Shown here in pieces: positions 30,455 through 39,084 of a stretch of DNA of 42,471 bases. The notes beneath the pieces were generated by a model. The model saw nothing but the letters and a program-made list of their open reading frames with translations. It did no database searches and was not told the DNA's origin. The position numbers were made by a program, and so were the translations under genes. The first letter of the stretch is position 1. Each line of letters starts with the position of its first letter. The stretch comes from an uncultured Frankineae bacterium (GTDB lineage Bacteria > Actinomycetota > Actinomycetes > Mycobacteriales > SCTD01), in contig CADCUB010000055.1 in NCBI GenBank assembly GCA_902805775.1, positions 1 to 42,471 on the forward strand. Reading direction: 5' to 3'.

Positions 30455-31285
30455 CTACCGGCGGGTGCTGGTGCCGTACGTCGCGGTGGGGGCGTCGTCC
30501 GAGGCGGCGACGGTGCGGCCCGTCGGCGCGCTCGTGTAGGTCGGCTCGCTCGGGTAGGCGTCCGAGGCGGGAGCGCCAGCAGCCGGGCCGCTCGCGGCCT
30601 GCGCCCGGACGTTGGCGCTCTCGGACTCGGCGCGGTTGAGCATGCTCTCCCAGCGGCTCTGCATGGGCTTGATCAGACCGCCGCCCGCGCCGATGATGAT
30701 CACACCGGCGACGGTGCCGAGGATCGTGTACAGCAGCGGGCCGGTGACCGTGGTGGCGATGCCGACCTGGTCGAGCGCCGACTTCACGAAGCCGAGCAGG
30801 ATGAGGATGCTCGCGACGTTGGCGAGCACCTTGCCGTAGGACAGCCCGCCCAGCGCGTTCTCGATGAACGACTTGACCGTGCCGGCGATGACCGCCCCGA
30901 TGACGACCAGCACGATCGCCACGATGATCCGCGGGATGAGCGCGATGAACGCGGCGAGCGGCTCCTGCAGGGCGTTGATGCCCAGCGTGCCGACGGCCGC
31001 GGACAGGAACGGGATGAAGATGGCGAAGAAGACGAGCTTGGCGACGATGTCGCTGGCGTCGTACGAGCTGCGGGACAGCGCCTTCTTGATGCCGCCGCGC
31101 TCGACCGCGCGGTCGAAGCCGGCCTTCTCCAGGCCCTTGTCCACCAGCTTGGCGATGATCTTGGCGACGAAGTAGCCGATGAGCAGGATGACCAGGAAGC
31201 CGAGCAGCTTCGGGACGAAGGTGGCGAAGGTCGAGATGCCGTCCCTGACGGGCGTCTCGAGGTCGAGCGCGAGCGGTGCAGCCAT
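30455..31285 (-). CDS. TM-helix-repeat membrane protein (mechanosensitive-channel-like)
   Basis: 276 residues with about five membrane helices arranged as conserved 'TM_helix' repeats: LLGFLVILLIGYFVAKIIAKLVDKGLEKAGF (in overlapping pieces), KLVFFAIFIPFLSAAVGTLG, PRIIVAIVLVVIGAVIAGTVKSF, a fourth amphipathic helix and LLYTILGTVAGVIIIGAGGG. This repeat is found in MscS-like and CmpX-type proteins; the MscS beta-domain itself is missing, so channel activity is uncertain. The tail is Ser/Ala/Tyr-rich and soluble. ATG has a strong GGAGG upstream. Confidence 0.85.
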   Translation of the reverse strand: MAAPLALDLETPVRDGISTFATFVPKLLGFLVILLIGYFVAKIIAKLVDKGLEKAGFDRAVERGGIKKALSRSSYDASDIVAKLVFFAIFIPFLSAAVGTLGINALQEPLAAFIALIPRIIVAIVLVVIGAVIAGTVKSFIENALGGLSYGKVLANVASILILLGFVKSALDQVGIATTVTGPLLYTILGTVAGVIIIGAGGGLIKPMQSRWESMLNRAESESANVRAQAASGPAAGAPASDAYPSEPTYTSAPTGRTVAASDDAPTATYGTSTRR

Positions 31286-31478
31286 GTGGTTTCCTCCGGT
31301 ACGGGACAGTGTCCGGAGCGTGCGCCGCCCCGGTGTTGCCCCCTGTGTGCCCGTTCGCGCGGATCTGATCGCGTCCAGTGATCGTCGATGTGGCCACCGC
31401 TGCGTGACCGTTCGACAGCCATCAGTGGCCAGGCGTCACGTTTGACGGGCTGAGCGGGCGTGCTCGGTCGCCGCGTCC

Positions 31479-31484
31479 TACGGT
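31479..31484 (+). promoter_or_regulatory. -10 box, possible leaderless start of the photolyase gene
   Basis: TACGGT followed by seven bases and GTG 31492, which supports that start over the in-frame GTG 31483 (overlapped by this box). Confidence 0.35.
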
Positions 31485-31491
31485 GCCCGGC

Positions 31492-32850
31492 GTGACGACC
31501 GCCGTCCTGTGGTTCCGCCGCGACCTGCGCCTCGCCGACCACCCCGCCCTGCTGGCCGCCCGTGACGAGGCCGACCAGGTGCTGCCGCTGTTCGTCCTGG
31601 ACGACGTGCTGCGCGGGACGTCCGGTGCGCCCCGCCTGGCGTTCCTCTACCGCTGCCTGCGCGAGCTGGAGGAGCGCACCGACGGCCGGCTGCGCGTGCT
31701 CACCGGGCGGCCCGAGCAGGTGGTGCCGCACGTCGCGGCCCAGGTCGGGGCCAGCGGTGTGCACGTCAGCAGTGACCACGCGCCGTACGGCCGCGAGCGC
31801 GACCGGCGCGTCCGGGAGGCGCTCGGCGAGGTGCCGCTCGTCGCCACCGGATCGCCGTACGGCGTGACGCCCGGGACGCTCCACAAGGCCGACGGCACGC
31901 CGTTCAAGGTCTACTCGCCGTTCGCGCGGGCCTGGTCCGCACGCGGCCTGCACAGCCCGGCGCCCGCCCCGGGGACCGTGCGCTGGACCGACGGCGGCCT
32001 GCCGACCGACGGCGTGCCGGCCGACCCGGACCTGCACGGCGTGGTGCTGCCCGCCGCCGGCGAGACGGCGGCCCTGGACCGGTGGCGCACGTTCGTCGGC
32101 GAGGGCGTGGCCGGCTACGCGCGCACCCGCAACCGCCCCGGCGCGGACGGCACCAGCGGCATGTCGGTGCACCTGAAGTACGGCACGGTGCACCCCCGCA
32201 CCCTGCACGCGGCCCTGGGCGGTGAGGGCGCGGGCGAGGGCGGCGGCAAGCTGGCCGGCGAGCTGGTCTGGCGCGACTTCTACGCCGACGTCCTGTGGCA
32301 CGCGCCCGGGTCCGCCCGCCACGAGCTGCAGCCGGCGATGGCCTCGCTGCAGTACGACGAGGGGCCCGAGGCCGACCGGCGCTTCGAGCGCTGGGCGACC
32401 GGGACGACCGGCTACCCGATCGTCGACGCCGGGATGCGGCAGCTGCGGCACGAGGCGTACGTCCACAACCGGGTGCGCATGATCGTCGGGTCGTTCCTGT
32501 GCAAGGACCTGCACCTGCACTGGCGCCGCGGTGCCCGCCACTTCATGCAGCACCTGCGCGACGGCGACCTGGCCAGCAACCAGCACGGCTGGCAGTGGAT
32601 CGCGGGGACGGGCACCGACCCCTCGCCGTACTTCCGGGTCTTCAACCCGGTCAAGCAGGGCCGCGACCACGACCCCGACGGCGAGTACGTCCGCCGCTGG
32701 GTGCCCGAGCTGCGCGGGCTGTCGGCCCGGCACGTGCACGAGCCCTGGCTGCTGCCGGGCGGTCCGCCCGACGGCTATCCGCTGCCCGTCGTCGACCACG
32801 CCAGCGAGCGCGCGGAGGCTCTGCGCCGCTACGCGGCCGTCAAGGGCTGA
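31492..32850 (+). CDS. phr: deoxyribodipyrimidine photolyase (class I)
   Basis: Light-driven flavoprotein splitting cyclobutane pyrimidine dimers. The 452-residue product has the N-terminal antenna Rossmann domain (TTAVLWFRRDLRLADHPALL) and the FAD-binding helical domain with GYARTRNRPGADGTSGMSVH, LVWRDFYADVLWHAPG, GYPIVDAGMRQLRHEAYVHN, RVRMIVGSFLCKDLHLHWRR and NQHGWQWIAGTGTDPSPYFR. All FAD and dimer-binding landmarks are in place. A 6-4 photolyase or cryptochrome is less likely from these motifs. Confidence 0.93.
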   Translation: MTTAVLWFRRDLRLADHPALLAARDEADQVLPLFVLDDVLRGTSGAPRLAFLYRCLRELEERTDGRLRVLTGRPEQVVPHVAAQVGASGVHVSSDHAPYGRERDRRVREALGEVPLVATGSPYGVTPGTLHKADGTPFKVYSPFARAWSARGLHSPAPAPGTVRWTDGGLPTDGVPADPDLHGVVLPAAGETAALDRWRTFVGEGVAGYARTRNRPGADGTSGMSVHLKYGTVHPRTLHAALGGEGAGEGGGKLAGELVWRDFYADVLWHAPGSARHELQPAMASLQYDEGPEADRRFERWATGTTGYPIVDAGMRQLRHEAYVHNRVRMIVGSFLCKDLHLHWRRGARHFMQHLRDGDLASNQHGWQWIAGTGTDPSPYFRVFNPVKQGRDHDPDGEYVRRWVPELRGLSARHVHEPWLLPGGPPDGYPLPVVDHASERAEALRRYAAVKG

Positions 32851-32919
32851 CGCTCGTCCGCCCCCCGCCGGGGTAGGGAGGGGGCTCGGCGCAGGTCGGA
32901 CGACGAGGACGGGGACGAC

Positions 32920-34014
32920 GTGACGGGCACGCGGCACGACGAGCACGAGCACAAGGCGCAGCGCCTGCGCGGGCTGATGGACGCACAGGAGCTCGACACC
33001 GTGCTGCTGCGCTCGCCCGGAGGTGCGGCCTGGTGGTCGTGCGGCGGGGCCACGCACATCGTGGCCACGCCCGAGGTGGGTGTCGCCACGCTCGTGGTGA
33101 CCCGGGACGGCGACGCGCTGCGGACGACCGTGGTGACCGCGGTGATCGAGGCGCCACGCCTGCGAGCCGAGGAGCTCGCCGGGATCGAGGCGCAGTGGCA
33201 GGTCCTGCCGTGGGCGACCCCGGTCGAGTCGGTCCTGCCGACCGGCCCGCGGGTCGGCACCGACGTGCCCCTCGCCGGCTGCCGTGACGTCGGCGCGGAG
33301 CTGGCCCGGCTGCGGTGGTCGCTGCTGCCGCCCGAGGTGGACCGGGTCCGGGCGCTGGGCGGCGAGGCGGCCTCGGCGCTGACGCAGGCCTGCTCGACGC
33401 TGGCGCCGAGCGACACCGAGTGGCACGCGGCGGCGGTCGCGGACGCCGCGCTGCGCGAGCGGGGGATCGACCCGGTCGTGCTCCTGGTCGCGGGCGGCGA
33501 CCGGCTGCCGGTCCACCGGCACCCGCTCCCCACGGGCGGCCCGCTCGGCGGGCTGGCGATGCTCGTCGCCTGCGGCCGGCGTGCGGGCCTGATCGTCTCG
33601 CTGACCCGCTTCGTCGGCACGCCCAGCGCCGAGGGCGCGGACGCCTTCGAGCGGATCCTGCGGGTCGACGCCGCCGTCAACGCGGCCACCCGCCCGGGGC
33701 GTCAGGTGCGGGAGGTCTTCGCCGACCTCCAGGCGGCGTACGTCGCGCAGGGCTTCGCGGACGACGAGTGGACGCGGCACCACCAGGGCGGGCCCGCCGG
33801 GTACGCGCCGCGCGACTTCCTGGGCGACCCGACGCGCACCGAGGTGGTCGAGCCGTCCCAGCTGTTCGCCTGGAACCCCAGCGCACCGGGGGTCAAGAGC
33901 GAGGACACGGTCCTGGCGACGGACTCGGGCCCGGAGGTGGTCACGGTCGACCCGGCCTGGCCGTCCCGGGAGGTCGACGGCCTGCTCCGCCCGCTCCCCC
34001 GCCCGTACGGCTGA
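32920..34014 (+). CDS. M24-like 'pita-bread' protein, probably lacking the full metal site
   Basis: 364 residues related to aminopeptidase P/creatinase-fold proteins: N-terminal creatinase-like domain (DTVLLRSPGGAAWWSCGG, PRVGTDVPLAG), then an M24-like domain with TEWHAAAVADAALRERGI, TRPGRQVREVFADLQAAYVA, HHQGGPAGYAPRDF and LFAWNPSAPGVKSEDTVL. M24 enzymes use two Asp, one His and two Glu; I can place the His and the last Glu but not the Asp pair (that region reads GLIVSLTRFVG). It may therefore be a non-catalytic binder or a divergent hydrolase. GTG 32920 follows GAGGACGGGG. It runs in the same direction as phr. Confidence 0.75.
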   Translation: MTGTRHDEHEHKAQRLRGLMDAQELDTVLLRSPGGAAWWSCGGATHIVATPEVGVATLVVTRDGDALRTTVVTAVIEAPRLRAEELAGIEAQWQVLPWATPVESVLPTGPRVGTDVPLAGCRDVGAELARLRWSLLPPEVDRVRALGGEAASALTQACSTLAPSDTEWHAAAVADAALRERGIDPVVLLVAGGDRLPVHRHPLPTGGPLGGLAMLVACGRRAGLIVSLTRFVGTPSAEGADAFERILRVDAAVNAATRPGRQVREVFADLQAAYVAQGFADDEWTRHHQGGPAGYAPRDFLGDPTRTEVVEPSQLFAWNPSAPGVKSEDTVLATDSGPEVVTVDPAWPSREVDGLLRPLPRPYG

Positions 34015-34023
34015 GCCCGGAGA

Positions 34024-34060
34024 CGGCACGCCGCCCGACCCGAGGTCGGACGGCGTGCCG
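34024..34060. terminator. bidirectional terminator between the M24-like and PhyH genes
   Basis: Arms cggcacgccg and cggcgtgccg (10 bp), one mismatch, then an inner stem ccgacc/ggtcgg with loop cga. Between convergent genes, 10 bases after the M24-like stop. Confidence 0.8.
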
Positions 34061-34077
34061 GGCGCAGGAGGCGGAGG

Positions 34078-34956
34078 TCAGCCGCCCATCGAGGGGCCGC
34101 CCGTCGACGGCGGGTCGCCGGGGTCGCCCATCACGAGGCCCTCGATGTTGTGCTTCTGGACGATCGGCGTCAGCTCGTCGACGATCGGGCACTTCAGGTG
34201 GTCGCGGACGACCTGCGGGAGGCTCTCGTAGAAGGCCCGGGTGACCCGCGGGGAGTGCTCGACGGCCTTGCTGTCGCTGGGCGCGTCGAGGCCGAAGACG
34301 AGCACCGGGCGGGCGAGCTGCGACCGGTTCCTCGTCCCGCGGTGGATCGTCAGGGCCGAGCGGATGGAGATGTCGCCGCGCTGCGGGTACTTGCGCACCG
34401 CCCGCTCGACGTAGCGGGGGTAGTGCGACCGGGGCGGGAACATGCCGTGGTCGAACTCGGGGCTGTCGTCCCACTGCGTGCCCGGCGCGATCTCGAACGG
34501 CCCCATCTCGTCGGTGGTGTCGACGCAGGTGACGTTGACCGCCAGGGACGTCAGGCGCCGGTCGCGGCGGGTCTCCTCCGGCATCGGGAAGTCGCGGTGC
34601 CAGGGCTGGTCCATCGCGCCGGCGAACGGGATGTCGAAGCCGACCTCGACGATCTCGTAGTCCGGGCCGAGCACCTCGGTGGCGATGTCGACGATCCACG
34701 GGTGGGACGCCAGGTCGGTGAAGCCCCGGATCTGCTCCGGGTGCAGCTCGACGTACCAGCGCTGCGGCCCCCGTCCGATGGCGCCGCCCTCTCGCGAGCG
34801 CGCCTCCTCGAAGGCGGCCATCACGTCCTCGCCGAGGCGGTCGGCCCACTCGGGCGAGAAGGCGCCCTTCAGACCGATGATCCCGTCGGTCGTCAGGGTG
34901 CGCAGCAGCTCGTCGCGGCGCGTGTCGTCCAGGGGCTGGACGGCGGTCGTGGTCAT
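34078..34956 (-). CDS. PhyH-family Fe(II)/2-oxoglutarate dioxygenase
   Basis: 292 residues of the phytanoyl-CoA dioxygenase fold. The facial triad is visible as H120-x-D122 (QPWHRDFP) and H205 (TIHRGTRNRS), with nearby Arg residues to hold 2-oxoglutarate. N-terminal TTDGIIGLKGAFSPEWADRL is typical. Members hydroxylate small molecules such as ectoine, phosphonates or lipid-derived acids; here the substrate is unknown. GGAGG precedes the ATG. Divergent from a LacI regulator with which it shares a palindromic operator, so it is likely induced by the ligand of that regulator. Confidence 0.88.
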   Translation of the reverse strand: MTTTAVQPLDDTRRDELLRTLTTDGIIGLKGAFSPEWADRLGEDVMAAFEEARSREGGAIGRGPQRWYVELHPEQIRGFTDLASHPWIVDIATEVLGPDYEIVEVGFDIPFAGAMDQPWHRDFPMPEETRRDRRLTSLAVNVTCVDTTDEMGPFEIAPGTQWDDSPEFDHGMFPPRSHYPRYVERAVRKYPQRGDISIRSALTIHRGTRNRSQLARPVLVFGLDAPSDSKAVEHSPRVTRAFYESLPQVVRDHLKCPIVDELTPIVQKHNIEGLVMGDPGDPPSTGGPSMGG

Positions 34957-35001
34957 CGGTCCTCCGCGGGCGGCGTTCCAGGTCGGGCAGGTGTCGTACA
35001 C

Positions 35002-35015
35002 CAGGGTGCACCCTG
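35002..35015. promoter_or_regulatory. 14-bp palindrome next to the LacI operator
   Basis: cagggtgcaccctg is its own reverse complement and shares its last base with the 20-bp operator. A related ggtgcacc recurs at 35048-35055. Could be a second regulator site. Confidence 0.4.
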
Positions 35016-35034
35016 TCTTGCAACGTTGCAAGAC
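35015..35034. promoter_or_regulatory. 20-bp perfect palindrome, predicted LacI-family operator
   Basis: GTCTTGCAACGTTGCAAGAC is perfectly symmetrical with the central CG expected of LacI/GalR operators. It includes TTGCAA (35018-35023), which with TAGGGT (35040-35045) and a 16-base gap makes a plausible promoter for the regulator gene, so binding would repress both directions. Confidence 0.8.
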
Positions 35035-35070
35035 CCCGATAGGGTCAGGTGCACCGGAAGGGGGCGCGGG

Positions 35071-36069
35071 ATGGCCAGCAGCCTCAGGGACGTGGCGCAG
35101 CGCGCCGGCGTCTCCGTGCGCACGGTCTCCAACGTCGTCAACGACGCGCCGTACGTCTCGCCGGCCACCCGGGCGCGGGTGCAGTCGGCGCTCGAGGAGC
35201 TCGACTACCGGCCCAACCTCGCCGCCCGGACGCTGCGGCAGGGCCGGTCGGGACTGCTGGGACTCGTCGTCCCGGAGATCGACTCGCCCTACTTCGCCGA
35301 GCTCGCCGGCCTGGTCGCCGACGCGGCCGAGCGCTCCGGCGCCACGCTCGTCGTCGACCAGACCCGCGGCGACGCCGACCGCGAGCGGCGGCTGCTCTCG
35401 GGGCCGTCCGGCCAGTTCGTCGACGGCCTGCTGCTCAGCCCCTGGGCGCTGTCGCCGGCAGAGGTGGCGGGCCGCCGGCAGGGCGTGCCCCTGGTGCTGC
35501 TCGGGGAGCGGTACGACCCGAGCGTCGACCACGTCGGCGTGGACAACGTCGCCGCCGCGCGGACCGCCACGGCCCACCTCATCGCCCTCGGGCGCCGACG
35601 GGTCGCCGCCCTGGGGCTGCAGCCCCACCTGGTCAACTCGACGGCGCTGCAACGGGTGACGGGCTACCGGCAGGCCCTGGCCGCCGCCGGCCGGCCGGCC
35701 GAGCCGCAGCTGGAGGTGCCGGTCGAGCGGCTGCACCGCGTCGACGGCGCTCGGGCGATGCGGCACCTGCTCGCGCTGCCCGACCCGCCGGACGCCGTCT
35801 TCTGCTTCACCGACGAGCTCGCCCTCGGCGCGATGCGGGTCGCCTGGGAGCGCGGTGTGCGCGTCCCCGACGACCTCGCGCTCGTGGGCTTCGACGACGT
35901 CGAGGACGGCCGCTGGTCGCGCCCGTCGCTGAGCACCGTCTCGCCCGACAAGGCGACCCTGGCCGAGGTGGCGGTCGCCCGGCTGCTGGCGCGGGTCGGC
36001 GGCAGCGACGAGCCGGCGCTCAGCACGACCACCCCGCACGCGTTGCTCGTGCGCGAGTCCAGCGCCTGA
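35071..36069 (+). CDS. LacI-family transcriptional regulator
   Basis: 332 residues: N-terminal helix-turn-helix (SLRDVAQRAGVSVRTVSNVV), hinge helix RPNLAARTLRQGRSGLLGLVV (split at RTL) and a periplasmic-binding-protein-like sensor domain (DGLLLSPWALSP, VGVDNVAAARTATAHLI, PDAVFCFTDELALGAMRVA, LVGFDDVEDG). The effector is probably a sugar or a small metabolite linked to the PhyH reaction. GGAAGGGGG precedes the ATG. The 20-bp palindrome 37 bases upstream is its likely binding site. Confidence 0.93.
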   Translation: MASSLRDVAQRAGVSVRTVSNVVNDAPYVSPATRARVQSALEELDYRPNLAARTLRQGRSGLLGLVVPEIDSPYFAELAGLVADAAERSGATLVVDQTRGDADRERRLLSGPSGQFVDGLLLSPWALSPAEVAGRRQGVPLVLLGERYDPSVDHVGVDNVAAARTATAHLIALGRRRVAALGLQPHLVNSTALQRVTGYRQALAAAGRPAEPQLEVPVERLHRVDGARAMRHLLALPDPPDAVFCFTDELALGAMRVAWERGVRVPDDLALVGFDDVEDGRWSRPSLSTVSPDKATLAEVAVARLLARVGGSDEPALSTTTPHALLVRESSA

Positions 36070-36136
36070 GCCGGGCGGGCAGCGGGCGCAGGTGCCGGCG
36101 GCCGGTCGTCGCGCCCAGCGGGGGTAGTGGCCCGTC

Positions 36137-36781
36137 ATGCCGCGACCCGACTGGCCGACCGCCGCCCCGTACGTCCCCGCGACCGCGTCGCTGGCCGAGC
36201 TCGCCGCGGCGATGGACGGCTGCCGCGGCTGTCCCCTGTGGGAGCCCGCGACGCAGGCGGTCCCGGGCGCCGGCCCGGACGGGGCACGGGTCGTGCTCGT
36301 CGGTGAGCAGCCCGGCGACGTGGAGGACGTGCAGGGCCGCCCCTTCGTCGGGCCGGCCGGGCGGCTGCTCGACGAGGCCCTGCAGGAGGCGGGCGTCGAC
36401 CGCGCCTCGGCCTACGTCACCAACGCGGTCAAGCACTTCAAGTTCCGCGCCTCGGGCAAGCGGCGCATCCACGCCTCCCCCGACACCTGGGAGGTCCGGG
36501 CCTGCACGCCGTGGCTGCAGGCGGAGATGGCGCTGCTGAAGCCGGAGGTCGTGGTGCTGCTGGGCGCCACGGCCGGCAAGGCGGTGTTCGGCCCGTCGTT
36601 CCGGGTGACGCAGAGCCGCGGCGTGCTGATGCCCTGGCCGCCGTCCGGCGACGACGCCCGCTTCGGCGCGGGGCAGGCGCTCGCGACGCTGCACCCCTCG
36701 GCGGTCCTGCGCGCCGACGACCGCGACGCCGCCTTCGCCGGGCTGGTCGCCGACCTGCGGGTGGTCGCCGGGGTCCTGTGA
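36137..36781 (+). CDS. udgX: UdgX-type uracil-DNA glycosylase / covalent uracil-DNA binder
   Basis: 214 residues. Family-4-like glycosylase core with GEQPGD (56-61), C29-x2-C32 and C123 as Fe-S ligands, and the UdgX-specific KRRIH loop (108-112) whose His forms a covalent bond with the uracil-derived sugar in mycobacterial UdgX. KHFKF near residue 100 replaces the Cys-containing segment of ordinary family-4 enzymes. It binds uracil in DNA irreversibly rather than simply excising it. Start ATG 36137; no strong ribosome site. Downstream of the LacI gene but probably independent of it. Confidence 0.9.
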   Translation: MPRPDWPTAAPYVPATASLAELAAAMDGCRGCPLWEPATQAVPGAGPDGARVVLVGEQPGDVEDVQGRPFVGPAGRLLDEALQEAGVDRASAYVTNAVKHFKFRASGKRRIHASPDTWEVRACTPWLQAEMALLKPEVVVLLGATAGKAVFGPSFRVTQSRGVLMPWPPSGDDARFGAGQALATLHPSAVLRADDRDAAFAGLVADLRVVAGVL

Positions 36782-36826
36782 CCGGCGGGGCCGACGGCCC
36801 CGCTCGTCCCTGCAGCCGGATCGGCC

Positions 36827-36832
36827 TACCGT
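36827..36832 (+). promoter_or_regulatory. -10 box, possible leaderless transcript
   Basis: TACCGT, six bases, then GTG 36839. Same geometry as before the PMT gene. Confidence 0.35.
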
Positions 36833-36838
36833 CGGGGG

Positions 36839-37834
36839 GTGGACCAGCGGCCGCGGCCCGAGGTGACGGTCACCGATCCGTCGCAGCCCGGTGTGCGCTT
36901 CGTGGCCGCGCCGGCCGAGCCGGACGACCTCGAGCCGCCCCCCGAGCACCGGCGCCGCTGGTGGGCGCTGGCCGCCGCGCTGGTCGTGGGCGCCGCCGCG
37001 GTGCTCGCGGGGCAGAACGTCGCCGAGCAGCGCCGGCTCGACCGGGTCGTCGACCTGGTCCTGGCCGGGCCGCTGCTGCCGCCGGCGAGCTGGACGTACG
37101 ACCGGGCGACCGCGACGGCGACGCTCGAGACCTTCCTGCGCCTGCGCAACGTCGGACCGCGGCCGGTGCGGGTGCGGTCGGCCCGGCTGGGCCAGCTGCG
37201 CTTCTCCGGCGACGCCGCGCTCCAGGCCCGGTCGGGCACGGCCGTCGTCGCGCTCACCCGCACCGTCCGCTGCCCGGACGACGGGTCGCGCCCGCCGCCC
37301 GAGCCGGAGGTCGGCGACACCGTCGGCCTGGAGGTCCAGACACCCGCCGGCCTGCGGCGGGTGGACCTGCAGACGCAGCTGCCCGAGGGGGCCACCGCCC
37401 GCTTCAGCTCGTCGAGCGCGTGCGGCTTCTCGGCGCTCGAGGACGCCGTCCGCGTGTTCGGGACGGTCCTGGGGCCGGCCGACGCCCGAGGACGGGTGCC
37501 GGTGCGGGTCGCGGTCATCACGACCTCGCAGCGCCGGACGCAGCTGCTGTCGCTCGCCTTCGCGCGCGGCCTGGAGGTGCTGCGGCTCGACGGCGGGTCG
37601 ACGCGGCTGCCGGTGCCCCTGGAGGGTGCGAGCCTGGGCCGGCGGGCGGTGCGCACCCTCGACGTGACGGTCGGCATCAACTGCAGCGCCCTGATCGCGA
37701 CCGGCGGCATCCGGCTGGGTGACCTGGACGTGCTGGTCGAGGACGTCGACCAGCGCGACCTCGCCCAGGTGACCGGACGCATCACCGACCCGGCCGTGCT
37801 GCGTCAGGCCGTGCGGCGCACCTGCTCGGGCTGA
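36839..37834 (+). CDS. single-TM hypothetical protein with extracytoplasmic domain
   Basis: 331 residues: a Pro/charged N-terminus, one membrane helix (WWALAAALVVGAAAVLAG, about 40-58), then an exported beta-rich domain (TATLETFLRLRNVGPRPVRV, RSARLGQLRFSGDAAL) with three cysteines (CPDDG, SACGF, NCSALIA) and a final Cys in RRTCSG. I do not recognise a family. GTG start directly downstream of a -10-like box. Its end overlaps the convergent MFS gene by 31 bases. Confidence 0.7.
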   Translation: MDQRPRPEVTVTDPSQPGVRFVAAPAEPDDLEPPPEHRRRWWALAAALVVGAAAVLAGQNVAEQRRLDRVVDLVLAGPLLPPASWTYDRATATATLETFLRLRNVGPRPVRVRSARLGQLRFSGDAALQARSGTAVVALTRTVRCPDDGSRPPPEPEVGDTVGLEVQTPAGLRRVDLQTQLPEGATARFSSSSACGFSALEDAVRVFGTVLGPADARGRVPVRVAVITTSQRRTQLLSLAFARGLEVLRLDGGSTRLPVPLEGASLGRRAVRTLDVTVGINCSALIATGGIRLGDLDVLVEDVDQRDLAQVTGRITDPAVLRQAVRRTCSG

Positions 37835-39084
37835 CGGGCGTCGTACGCGCGGAACCGCGACGCGCCCGCCGCGACGGCCGCGGTCACCCCGAGCACGGCG
37901 AGCCCGCCGGCGATGCTGGAGCCCTGCAGGCCCACGACCTCGGCGCCGGCGCCGGCCCGCGCGTCGCCGAGCCGGGGCCCGCCGGCCACCACCACGATGA
38001 ACACCCCGCCCAGGCGCCCGCGCATGTCGTCGGGTGCGGCGGCCTGCAGGATCGCCGTCCGGAAGACCGCCGACACCATGTCGGAGGCGCCCGCGGCCGC
38101 GAGGCACAGCAGCCCCAGCCCCAGCACGTCGGTCAGCCCGAACAGCGTGATCGACACCCCCCAGGCCCCGATGGCCGCGAGCACCGCCACCCCGTGCCGG
38201 TGGACGCGGCCGAACCACCCCGAGAACAGCGCGCCGACCAGCGCCCCGGCCGCGAGCGCCGAGTAGAGCAGCCCGGCGGTCTGCGCCCCGCCGCCGTAGA
38301 CCTGCTCGGCCAGCGCGGGGAACAGCGCCCGCGGCATGGCGAAGACCATGGCGACGAGGTCGACGACGAAGGTCATGAGCAGCACCTGACGGGTGCGCAG
38401 GAACGCCAGGCCCTCCAGGACGCTGGCCGTGCCGGCGCGCCGCCCGCCGCCCTCGGGCGGCATCGCCGGCAGCCCGACGACCGCCAGCAGCGCGGCCGCG
38501 AAGGACAGGGCGTCCAGGCCGTACGCCGCGCCGTAGCCGAACCGCGCGACGAGCACGCCCGCGAGCAGCGGGCCGACGGTGACGCCCAGGTTGAACTCCA
38601 CCTGCTTGAGCGCGTTGGCGGCGGGGAGCAGGCTGACGGGCAGCAGCCGCGGGACGAACGCCTGCCGGGCCGGCGAGTCGACGGCGAACAGCGCAGCCTG
38701 CACCGCGACCACGGCGTACAGCAGCCCCACCCGCTCCAGCCCGAGCACCGCCTGCAGCACCAGCACGAGCGCGAGCAGCGCCTGCCCGGAGGTGGTGAGC
38801 AGCACCAGGGAGCGGCGGTCGACGGCGTCGGCGATCGCGCCTCCGTAGAGGCCGAACACGATCAGGGGCAGCAGCCCGGCGAGCCCCACCAGGCCGACCG
38901 CCGCCGCGGAGCCGGTCAGGTCGTAGACCTGGATCGGCACCGCGACCATCGTCACCTGCGTGCCGATCACCGAGACCGCGTCGCCGAACAGCAGCCGGCG
39001 GTACGGCCGGGACACGCGCAGCGGAGTGAGGTCGAGGGTCGCCCCCCGCAGTCGCGCTCGCAGCCCCGACGGGGTCGGTGTCAC
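37804..39084 (-). CDS. MFS transporter, EntS-like
   Basis: 426 residues with twelve predicted helices; the first reads RRLLFGDAVSVIGTQVTMVA, a common start of the EntS/MFS_3 group of drug and siderophore exporters, and the loop between helices 2 and 3 has the GGAIADAVDRRSL motif A. A second-half loop has FSGWFGRVHRHG. Substrate unknown. GTG start overlaps the pdxH stop (GTGA), so the two are coupled although no functional link is evident. Confidence 0.88.
   Translation of the reverse strand: MTPTPSGLRARLRGATLDLTPLRVSRPYRRLLFGDAVSVIGTQVTMVAVPIQVYDLTGSAAAVGLVGLAGLLPLIVFGLYGGAIADAVDRRSLVLLTTSGQALLALVLVLQAVLGLERVGLLYAVVAVQAALFAVDSPARQAFVPRLLPVSLLPAANALKQVEFNLGVTVGPLLAGVLVARFGYGAAYGLDALSFAAALLAVVGLPAMPPEGGGRRAGTASVLEGLAFLRTRQVLLMTFVVDLVAMVFAMPRALFPALAEQVYGGGAQTAGLLYSALAAGALVGALFSGWFGRVHRHGVAVLAAIGAWGVSITLFGLTDVLGLGLLCLAAAGASDMVSAVFRTAILQAAAPDDMRGRLGGVFIVVVAGGPRLGDARAGAGAEVVGLQGSSIAGGLAVLGVTAAVAAGASRFRAYDARQPEQVRRTA

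Noticed and set aside
30784-34029. 1081-codon open frame antisense to the photolyase and M24-like genes
   Set aside because: Composition (Arg, Gly, Val, His, Gln) is that of antisense frames and both opposing genes have clear family motifs.
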